A stretch of 38,050 nucleotides of DNA, taken from NCBI GenBank assembly GCA_903919035.1, contig CAIXGY010000248.1, positions 1 to 38,050 on the forward strand. The letters run 5' to 3'. Below, in pieces: positions 15,100 to 21,035 of the stretch. The translations under genes and the position numbers were made by a program. Positions within the stretch are counted from its first letter, which is position 1. Every line of letters starts with the position of its first letter. The notes below the pieces were generated by a model, which worked only from the letters and a program-made list of their open reading frames with translations, was not told the origin of the DNA and did not search any database. This DNA comes from an uncultured Planctomycetaceae bacterium. Lineage in GTDB: Bacteria; Planctomycetota; Planctomycetia; Pirellulales; UBA1268.

Positions 15100-15861
15100 C
15101 GCTGCGTCGGAATCGGCCGCGCTGGTCGGCGAGGCCGTTGGAAAGAGCGGCGGTCCGCGAAACGCACCGTCGCCGCGCAACCGTGCCCGCTCGTCGGCAA
15201 GGAATCGCTCGCGAAACGTGTCGTTCACGCCGGTGGATTGCCCCGCGAACGGCTCCGCGGCGGGCAGCGCGCCGGTGGCTCTCCCGAGGCCGAGGTGCGC
15301 GAGCACGCGATCGGTCTCCGCGTCGGGCGCCGCGACGAAGTCCTCGTAGCAGATCGACAGGTGCTCAAGGCCGAAAGCGGCAAAAAACCGGTCGAGGAGC
15401 GAGTTGTGGCGCTCGATCCGATCCACCGCGGCGGCGATCGCCCCGTAGTCGTAGGAGACCTCGTCGAGCCGGAGCCGCCGCGGCGCGACCCCCGAGGCCC
15501 AGGCGCCCGTCTGCCGCATGATGAACAGCGAGATGCCCTGGCGGATGACGTCGCGGCGACGGAGGCGAACGATCTTCCGGCCCGTGAGTGCGGAGAGGAA
15601 GTCGGGATACCGGCAGCAGGCCTGCACCTGGCCCCAGAGCATCTTGACGCCGAGGATGCCGCCGAGGCCCTCACGGGCGACGAGGTGGTCGAGGTAACTC
15701 TGCACGGGCGCGGCTGGGTCGGGCGTGAAGTCGGGGCGGCAGGCCACCGACTCGGGATTGAAATACTCCATCGGCTTCGGTTCGCCGCCGAGCCGACGCC
15801 AGATCTCGCCGGCGACGTAGTTGCTGCCAGAGCGGGGCGTGGTGAGGATCCAGAAGATCAT
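15091..15861 (-). CDS. Sulfotransferase, Stf0-like
   Basis: A 256-aa protein opening with MIFWILTTPRSGSNYVAGEI, in which TTPRSGSNY is the PAPS 5'-phosphosulfate loop of Stf0 (trehalose 2-sulfotransferase). EYFN near residues 37-40 and GVKMLWGQ further on are also typical of that family, as is ICYEDFVAAPDAETDRVLAHLGL before the C-terminus. The start is ATG 15861 because GAGAGG lies eight bases upstream; an in-frame ATG at 15888 would lie inside the upstream CgeB-like gene. It starts 13 bases after that gene's stop, so a CgeB-like glycosyltransferase and this sulfotransferase form a pair. The acceptor is presumably a sugar hydroxyl. Confidence 0.85.
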   Translation of the reverse strand: MIFWILTTPRSGSNYVAGEIWRRLGGEPKPMEYFNPESVACRPDFTPDPAAPVQSYLDHLVAREGLGGILGVKMLWGQVQACCRYPDFLSALTGRKIVRLRRRDVIRQGISLFIMRQTGAWASGVAPRRLRLDEVSYDYGAIAAAVDRIERHNSLLDRFFAAFGLEHLSICYEDFVAAPDAETDRVLAHLGLGRATGALPAAEPFAGQSTGVNDTFRERFLADERARLRGDGAFRGPPLFPTASPTSAADSDAASD

Positions 15862-15874
15862 GTGTGGGCCCCTC

Positions 15875-17071
15875 TCAGGCGACGCCAACCTCCGCCAGCA
15901 GGCGGCCGATGATGCGGTCGGAGTCGAAGTGTGCCGCGGCGATCGCGCGGGCGGCCGCGCGGTGGTCGTCGTAGCGAGCCAGGATGTCGGCCGCCGCCGC
16001 CGCAGCCTCGTCCGGCGTGCGGAATGTCACGAGGCCGGTGCCCGTGGGCAGGTGGCGGCTGAAGCCCGTGTCCTGGACGAGTGTGGGCCGGCCGCTGGCG
16101 AGGTAGCGGACCGTGCGGTCGCTGAACCAGCCGCTGTTCGTGTCGACGTAGACACCCTGGGCCACCGAGAACTCGGCGAGCGAGCCCGACACGTAGTCAC
16201 GGAAGGCATGGGGATCGGCGGCGACGGCCGCGGGATCGGCCAGCCGCCAGCCGGCGGCCAGGAGTTTCTCGCGGTCGGCCGCGTCGCCCGCGTGGATCGC
16301 CAGCGCGACCTCGAACGGCAGGCCGGTGCGGGCGGGCAGATCGAGCACCTTGCGGAACTCGTGGACCTTGAGGCCGAACGTCCGTCCGTCGTGCGTGATC
16401 GGACCGAATGGCCCGCGCCAACTGGCGACGGTCGTGAAGCGGCCGCCCGCCGGCGCGTCGTCGTCTCCGCCGAGCGACTCGGCCATCGGCCAGTCGTCGA
16501 GCGTGACCGGCGGCAGGACGTGCTGCCAGCGGATGCCGCAGGTCGGGATGCAGCAGTCGGCGGCGCCGACGTTGAGGCCCACCGTGACGTAGGCGTCGTG
16601 GCCCTCCAGCCGCGAGCCGCCCGTGCCCTGGGCCTGCCAGAACTGCGTGAAGCCGGGGTCGATGTCGAGGTAGACGCGGTTCGACAGCCGGTCGAAGAGG
16701 GGCGGCCAGTCGAGATGGCCGGAGATGTTGAGGAGCACCCGCGCGGCGGCGGCGCGGCCGAAGAGGTCGTCGCGGGTCATGCCGTGGATGGCGCTGCCGC
16801 CGTCCACGATCACGGCCGCCGATCCCGTGAGACCGAAGTCGGCGACGACCCGGTCGAAGAACCGGCGATTCTCGCTGACGTCCCACGCGCAGGCCGCGCC
16901 GGCCGCATCGACGCAGGCTGCGGAGGCGATCTGCTCGACGAACACCACTCGCCAGCCGAGCCGCTGCAGTCCCCGGAGCCAACTCAGTCGCACCCAGGCC
17001 TCGCCACCGTTGCCGGGTTTGTTGGCGAGCGCACCGGCGACACAGGCGAGGCGAGCGGCAGGGGATGGCAT
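15875..17071 (-). CDS. CgeB-like glycosyltransferase, paralog 2
   Basis: A 398-aa protein collinear with the paralogs at 10931 and 18989. It has GALANKPGNGGEAW at the N-terminus, YLDIDPGFTQFWQAQG, the conserved IPTCGIRW, VHEFRKVLDLPARTG, and the C-terminal block SGWFSDRTVRYLASGRPTL then QDTGFSRHLPTG. It ends LLAEVGVA, close to the LLRKLGVA end of paralog 3. Expected to be a cytoplasmic GT-B enzyme. It is the first gene of a two-gene unit with the Stf0-like sulfotransferase and is divergent from the sulfotransferase at 17213 across 141 bases. Confidence 0.75.
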   Translation of the reverse strand: MPSPAARLACVAGALANKPGNGGEAWVRLSWLRGLQRLGWRVVFVEQIASAACVDAAGAACAWDVSENRRFFDRVVADFGLTGSAAVIVDGGSAIHGMTRDDLFGRAAAARVLLNISGHLDWPPLFDRLSNRVYLDIDPGFTQFWQAQGTGGSRLEGHDAYVTVGLNVGAADCCIPTCGIRWQHVLPPVTLDDWPMAESLGGDDDAPAGGRFTTVASWRGPFGPITHDGRTFGLKVHEFRKVLDLPARTGLPFEVALAIHAGDAADREKLLAAGWRLADPAAVAADPHAFRDYVSGSLAEFSVAQGVYVDTNSGWFSDRTVRYLASGRPTLVQDTGFSRHLPTGTGLVTFRTPDEAAAAAADILARYDDHRAAARAIAAAHFDSDRIIGRLLAEVGVA

Positions 17072-17106
17072 CGGTGATTCCGGCGAGTCCGCGGTTCGGC
17101 GGCCGA

Positions 17107-17134
17107 CTTGCGTTTCCGCGCCGCGTCGTAAGAT
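17107..17134 (+). promoter_or_regulatory. Candidate promoter for sulfotransferase at 17213
   Basis: CTTGCG at 17107-17112 and TAAGAT at 17129-17134 are separated by 16 bases, giving a weak sigma70-like promoter with a leader of about 70 bases. The leader contains the short hairpin GGCGG-CCGT-CCGCC. No Shine-Dalgarno sequence is seen before ATG 17213. Confidence 0.25.
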
Positions 17135-17212
17135 GAGCGTCCGGTGACGGTGGGCGGCCGTCCGCCGCTACTGTACGCGATTCCGCCCGCACGCCCGCGG
17201 CATCCACCACGC

Positions 17213-18214
17213 ATGCACGCCAGCGCCCAGTCTCCCGCTCCCGAAGCGCACGACGCCGGTTCCCCGCCCTCCGCCGCCGCATACACGGTGGCGAAGCACC
17301 ACGTGCTCCAACTCGGGCCCGACTGCGAGGCGACCGGCCAGCAAAAAGGCTACGGCCCCGACGCCCTTTGCATCGGCGCCCAGAAGGGCGCCACGACCTG
17401 GCTCTACAAGAACCTCGTCTATCACCCGCTCGTCTGGCTGCCGCCGATCAAGGAACTCAACTTCTTCACGTCGGTCCACGTCCTCGGCCACCGCGCCGAA
17501 GACAGCCGCCACCGCCAGGAGCAGATCCGCGAGTCGCGGATCTGGTGGCAGCACGCCGTCGGCCGGGATCTCGAACGACCGCAGCGATTCGCCCTGCTCG
17601 ACCACCTCGCCGACGAGCGGCTGACCACCGAGTGGTACACCGAAATCTTCGACTTCCGTGGGCCCGATCAGGTGGCCGTCGACATCAGTCCCGAGTATTG
17701 CCTTCTGCCCCGCGAGGGGGTGCGGCACGCCGTGTCGATCAATCCCGCAGTGCGGGTGATCGCACTGTTGCGGGATCCCGCCGATCGCGCCCTCTCGCAC
17801 GCCCGGATGCTCGCCGGCGATGACGCCGACGAGTCGGCGATCTGGCGGATTCTGCGTTCCGAGGCGCTCGGGGTGCTGATGCGGTATTCCGACTATCCCC
17901 GGTGGCTCGGCCGCTGGCGGGGCGTGGTGCCCGCCGACGGACTGTTCATGGCGACGATGCGGCAGATCCGCCACGATCCCCACGCGGTGCTCGCCCGCAT
18001 CTGTGTGTTCTTGGGGTTGCCGTTCCACGCCGACCTGTTCCCAGAGGCCCGCGCGCCGGTGTTCGCGGGCCGCCACGACCCCGTCACGGCGGAGATGCGG
18101 TCCTTCCTCCGTGAGCGAATGGACCGGATCTACGGCGAACTCGCCGAGCAGTGGCCGGACCTCGCGGCCGAGTTCGCCGCCGACCCCTCACGCGACACCG
18201 AGCTTCCGGAGTAG
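17213..18214 (+). CDS. Sulfotransferase, heparan N-sulfotransferase-like
   Basis: A 333-aa protein. CIGAQKGATTWLYKNL (residues 53-68) is the 5'-phosphosulfate loop with the catalytic-type Lys of NDST/HS3ST-like enzymes. IKELNFF follows, and VRVIALLRDPADRALSH near 180 is the 3'-phosphate segment. It should sulfate a sugar amine or hydroxyl using PAPS. ATG 17213 is the most likely start; an open frame continues upstream without homology. The last eight residues (SRDTELPE) and the stop lie inside a 29-bp repeat. That repeat is an antisense copy of the end of the glycosyltransferase gene at 18989, so the C-terminus may have been altered or borrowed when the vapBC segment arrived. Confidence 0.85.
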   Translation: MHASAQSPAPEAHDAGSPPSAAAYTVAKHHVLQLGPDCEATGQQKGYGPDALCIGAQKGATTWLYKNLVYHPLVWLPPIKELNFFTSVHVLGHRAEDSRHRQEQIRESRIWWQHAVGRDLERPQRFALLDHLADERLTTEWYTEIFDFRGPDQVAVDISPEYCLLPREGVRHAVSINPAVRVIALLRDPADRALSHARMLAGDDADESAIWRILRSEALGVLMRYSDYPRWLGRWRGVVPADGLFMATMRQIRHDPHAVLARICVFLGLPFHADLFPEARAPVFAGRHDPVTAEMRSFLRERMDRIYGELAEQWPDLAAEFAADPSRDTELPE

Positions 18215-18215
18215 G
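18187..18215. repeat. 29-bp direct repeat, left copy
   Basis: Identical over all 29 bases to 18988-19016. It begins CTCACGCGACACC and ends TTCCGGAGTAGG. This copy holds the last codons and the TAG stop of the sulfotransferase gene. Flanking bases differ on both sides (C/G before, G/T after), so the duplicated length is exactly 29. Confidence 0.95.
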
Positions 18216-18250
18216 GTGCTGCGGGATTCGAAAGCGGCAGACAAGATCTT

Positions 18251-18286
18251 TTGACATCATGATGCGCATCGACTACATCTTGATGC
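18251..18286 (+). promoter_or_regulatory. vapB promoter with paired operator sites
   Basis: TTGACA at 18251-18256 and TACATC at 18274-18279 are 17 bases apart, the optimal sigma70 spacing. ACATCATGATGC (18254-18265) recurs as ACATCTTGATGC (18275-18286), 21 bases or two helical turns apart. Each copy is itself palindromic or nearly so (CATCATGATG, CATCTTGATG). One covers the -35 and the other the -10, as expected for autorepression by a ribbon-helix-helix antitoxin. The -10 ends seven bases before the ATG, so the message may be leaderless. Confidence 0.65.
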
Positions 18287-18526
18287 ATGCGGACCACCAT
18301 TACCATCCGTGACGATGTTTTGAAACGAGCGCGGCAACTTGCACTCGCGCGGTCGTGCACGCTGAGCGACCTGGTGGAGGAGTCGCTGCAACGCACGCTC
18401 GCCGCCCCGACGGCGGCGTTGCCGCTGGAGCAGGCCGGGATCCCGACGTTCGCCGGCCGTGGTCTGCAACCGGGCGTCGATCTCGACAGCACCGCCAGCC
18501 TGCTCGACCTCATGGAGGATCGGTGA
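18287..18526 (+). CDS. vapB: VapB-type ribbon-helix-helix antitoxin
   Basis: A 79-aa protein. The N-terminal half, MRTTITIRDDVLKRARQLA then CTLSDLVEESLQ, is a ribbon-helix-helix DNA-binding fold (one strand, two helices). The C-terminal half is Pro/Gly-rich and would wrap the toxin. It should neutralise the PIN toxin encoded immediately downstream and repress its own promoter through the paired sites at 18254-18286. The ATG has no Shine-Dalgarno sequence, and the stop overlaps the toxin start by GTGA. The first 100 bases look richer in A+T than the surrounding genes, which fits acquisition from elsewhere. Confidence 0.85.
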   Translation: MRTTITIRDDVLKRARQLALARSCTLSDLVEESLQRTLAAPTAALPLEQAGIPTFAGRGLQPGVDLDSTASLLDLMEDR

Positions 18527-18963
18527 TCCTCGTCGACGTCAATGTGCTGCTGTACTCGCATCGCGAGGATTCTCATCGGCATGCGGAGTTTCGCGCGTGG
18601 CTGGAGAAGGCACTCGACGGACCGGAGCCTTGCGCGGTCTCTGAACTCGTGCTGAGCGGTTGCCTGCGTGTGCTGACGCATCCGCGAATCTTCGATCCGC
18701 CGACCCCGCTCGACCAGGCGATCGAATACACATCGTGGATCAGACGTCATCCACGGATGACGGTGCTGGCGGCCGGAGCGCGGCATTGGGAGATCTTCCT
18801 GTCGCTTTGCCAGGCCGCTGAGGCCCGTGGCAATCTCGTGAGCGATGCATACCACGCAGCACTTGCCATCGAGACCGGTTCCACCTTCATCACGACGGAT
18901 CGCGATTACGCCCGGTTCCCCGGCCTGACATTCCGGCATCCGCTCGACACCGCGAAGGCCTGA
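18523..18963 (+). CDS. vapC: VapC-type PIN-domain ribonuclease toxin
   Basis: A 146-aa PIN domain starting at GTG 18523 within the antitoxin stop. The acidic metal-binding residues are all present: D5 in LVDVNVLLY, E41 in AVSELV, D108 in LVSDAYHAALAIE and D126/D128 in TTDRDYARF. Active members cleave tRNA or rRNA when freed from the antitoxin. Nothing suggests inactivation. The pair is the only non-glycan function between 4471 and 30823 and is bracketed by the 29-bp repeat, so it appears to be a cargo insertion and not part of the pathway. Confidence 0.88.
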   Translation: MILVDVNVLLYSHREDSHRHAEFRAWLEKALDGPEPCAVSELVLSGCLRVLTHPRIFDPPTPLDQAIEYTSWIRRHPRMTVLAAGARHWEIFLSLCQAAEARGNLVSDAYHAALAIETGSTFITTDRDYARFPGLTFRHPLDTAKA

Positions 18964-18987
18964 AACGGTCGGGGCGCGTCGCATTCG

Positions 18988-19016
18988 CTCACGCGACACC
19001 GAGCTTCCGGAGTAGG
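18988..19016. repeat. 29-bp direct repeat, right copy
   Basis: Identical to 18187-18215. On the minus strand it encodes the last residues DLLRKLGVA and the stop of the CgeB-like gene. Paralog 2 ends LLAEVGVA, so this copy is probably the original and the left copy the duplicate. The repeat period is 801 bases and encloses vapBC alone. Confidence 0.95.
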
Positions 19017-20173
19017 TCGCCGAGCACCTCGTCGGACGCGAAACAGTCCTCCGCGATGGCGCGGGCGGCGCGAGCGTGACGGGGGTAGTCGCCGAGGATC
19101 TCGGCGACGCCGGACGCGGCCTCCTCGAGGGTCGTGAAGGGGACGATCCCGGTGCCGAGCGGGTAGAGGCCGGCCAGGCCCGTGTCCTGTGCCAGGACGG
19201 GCCGGCCGCTCGCGAGGTAGCAGATGCTCCGCTCGCTGAACCAACCGCTGCGGGTGTCGACGTACATCCCCTTGGTGGCCATGAACTCGGCCGCGGAGCC
19301 GGCGAGGTAGTCGCGGTAGACCCACGGGTCGCAGGCCACGACGGCAGGGTCGGCGAGCGTCCAGCCGTGCGCTGCGAGCGCCGCGAGATCCCGGCTTTCC
19401 GCCGCGTGAATGTCGAGGGCCACCTCGAATCGGCTGCCCGTCATCCGGGGCAGGGACAGGTATTTGCGGAACTCGTGGACGCGCAGTCCGTACGTGTGCC
19501 CCCGATGCTCGACCGGCGCATAGGGCCCGCGCCAGGCACCGATGCTCGTGAACCGGCCGCCGTCGGCGGGCAGGGCCGGGGGCTGCGCCGGCCACTCGGC
19601 GAGCACGATCGGCTGCCGCCACGTGATCCAGTCGATACCACACGTCGGGATCGTGCATGCCGGAGATCCGATGTTCTCCGCGATCGTCACGTGCCGGTCG
19701 TGACCGCGGAAGAGATCCGCTTGTCCGAGGTCGCACCACATCTGGCCGAAGCCGGGATCGGTGTCGAGGAACACGCGGAGCGGCGGCGCCGCCAGCAGGT
19801 CTTCGTCGACGAGGAAGCCCATCACGTTGACGAGGGCCGCCGAAGTCCGCAGGAACTCGCGGGCCTCCGCCCGCGGCATCCCGTAGACCCTCGTGCCTGA
19901 GCCGAAATCGAGCGAGAAGCACTCACCGAGGCCGAACCGCCGCATGACGTCGAGGAAGTAGGCGAGGTTGACCGAGTCCTCCACGGCGCACGGATTGCCC
20001 GCTGCATCGACGCACATGTCGGGCTCCAGCCGGTCGAGGAACAAGACCTCCCAGCCGATTCCGCGGAGGCCCAGCAGGTAGTTGAGGAACTGCCAGGTGT
20101 GCCCCCCCTGCCGCGGTTTCTGGGCGAGGGAACCGGCGATCGCGATGCGGGGGAGGCGCCCGGCCACGTGCAT
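18989..20173 (-). CDS. CgeB-like glycosyltransferase, paralog 3
   Basis: A 394-aa protein with the family layout: IAGSLAQKPRQGGHTW at the N-terminus, FLDTDPGFGQMW, TIPTCGIDWITW, LRVHEFRKYLSLPRMTG, and the C-terminal block SGWFSERSICYLASGRPVLAQ then DTGLAGLYPLGTG. The N-terminal third has the MCVDAAGNPCA segment also seen, as ACVDAAGAACA, in paralog 2, so these two are the closest pair. It starts four bases after the stop of the upstream sulfotransferase, so the two are likely co-transcribed. The last 27 coding bases are in the 29-bp repeat. Donor sugar is unknown. Confidence 0.77.
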   Translation of the reverse strand: MHVAGRLPRIAIAGSLAQKPRQGGHTWQFLNYLLGLRGIGWEVLFLDRLEPDMCVDAAGNPCAVEDSVNLAYFLDVMRRFGLGECFSLDFGSGTRVYGMPRAEAREFLRTSAALVNVMGFLVDEDLLAAPPLRVFLDTDPGFGQMWCDLGQADLFRGHDRHVTIAENIGSPACTIPTCGIDWITWRQPIVLAEWPAQPPALPADGGRFTSIGAWRGPYAPVEHRGHTYGLRVHEFRKYLSLPRMTGSRFEVALDIHAAESRDLAALAAHGWTLADPAVVACDPWVYRDYLAGSAAEFMATKGMYVDTRSGWFSERSICYLASGRPVLAQDTGLAGLYPLGTGIVPFTTLEEAASGVAEILGDYPRHARAARAIAEDCFASDEVLGDLLRKLGVA

Positions 20174-20177
20174 CCGC

Positions 20178-21035
20178 TCAGGCGAGCCCGAGCGCCTCCA
20201 TGTCGGCGCCGCACACCTCGGCGAACACGCCGCGCTGCTCGTCGGTCCAGGTGGTGCGCGGGTCGGGGCGTCGATACTCGCCCGCCCGGCAGCCCCCCGG
20301 CGGCGCGAAGCTCGAATTGGCCCGGCGGCCGCGGCGCAGGAACGTGACGGGCCGCTCCTCGAAGGCCGCCCCGAGAAACTCGAGCACGGCCGCCATGGTG
20401 GTCGCCGGGTTGTCCTCGAGGTCGCGGTGCCGCACCGCGCGGCAGCGGTCGGGATGCTGCCGCTCGAAGTCGGCCGCCGACCGGACGTGGTCCCGCCACG
20501 TCTCGCAGGCGACCCGAAAATCCTTCGTCCACGCCGGGAGAAACTCGGCCTGCCGCATCCGCTCGGCGGCGTCTCCGGTGAGCGTCCGCGGCACGTTGAT
20601 CATCGAGTTCACGACTTCGCGGCCATCGCGGATGATGTGCAGGAAGCGGGCGCCGGGAAACAGCCCCGCGAGCGTGTCGACCATCAGCGCGTGGGCCGGC
20701 GTGTGGTCCACCCAGCGGAGGCCGTCGGCGTTCGCCGTGAAGAGCGCGTCGAGGCCGAGGCCGAGCGCCGCGAGGAATTCGTCGCGCGACACCCGCTCCC
20801 GCCGCAGCCAGGAACTGCTCGGCCGCGCGGCCCAGCGTGCATAGACCTCCTCGGCCCGCCCGCCGCCGAAGAGGTCCACGAGAAAGAGCGTCTCGTCACC
20901 GGCGTAGAAGCGGCTGTGCCGGCCGAGCGCCTTGCCGAGCGCCGTCGTGCCCGACCGCGGCGCCCCGATGACGAACACCGGGTCGGGGCAGGGGGCGAAG
21001 GCCCTGACCGCGCCGCCCTCGGGAGCGTCAGGCAT
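20178..21035 (-). CDS. Sulfotransferase (Sulfotransfer_3-like)
   Basis: A 285-aa protein. VFVIGAPRSGTTALGKALGR (about residues 20-39) is the 5'-phosphosulfate loop, and FLHIIRDGREVVNSMI near 130-145 is the 3'-phosphate segment. WVDHTPAH and RHRDLEDNPATTMAAVLEFLG, before the C-terminal third, also fit this family, which includes tyrosyl-protein and carbohydrate sulfotransferases. The ATG at 21035 overlaps the upstream glycosyltransferase by eight bases. It is the fourth sulfotransferase of the window and belongs to a different subfamily from the other three, which suggests a different position on the acceptor. Confidence 0.85.
   Translation of the reverse strand: MPDAPEGGAVRAFAPCPDPVFVIGAPRSGTTALGKALGRHSRFYAGDETLFLVDLFGGGRAEEVYARWAARPSSSWLRRERVSRDEFLAALGLGLDALFTANADGLRWVDHTPAHALMVDTLAGLFPGARFLHIIRDGREVVNSMINVPRTLTGDAAERMRQAEFLPAWTKDFRVACETWRDHVRSAADFERQHPDRCRAVRHRDLEDNPATTMAAVLEFLGAAFEERPVTFLRRGRRANSSFAPPGGCRAGEYRRPDPRTTWTDEQRGVFAEVCGADMEALGLA

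Noticed and set aside
13975-18963. A defence island made of the QueC-like protein (as in Qat or CBASS-type systems) and vapBC
   Set aside because: No ATPase, TatD nuclease, nucleotidyltransferase or other required partner is present; neighbours are sulfotransferases and glycosyltransferases, and vapBC is separated by a glycan gene pair and bounded by its own repeat.
18216-18987. An insertion sequence carrying vapBC
   Set aside because: There is no transposase or terminal inverted repeat inside the 29-bp repeats; only the toxin-antitoxin pair fits in the 772 bases.
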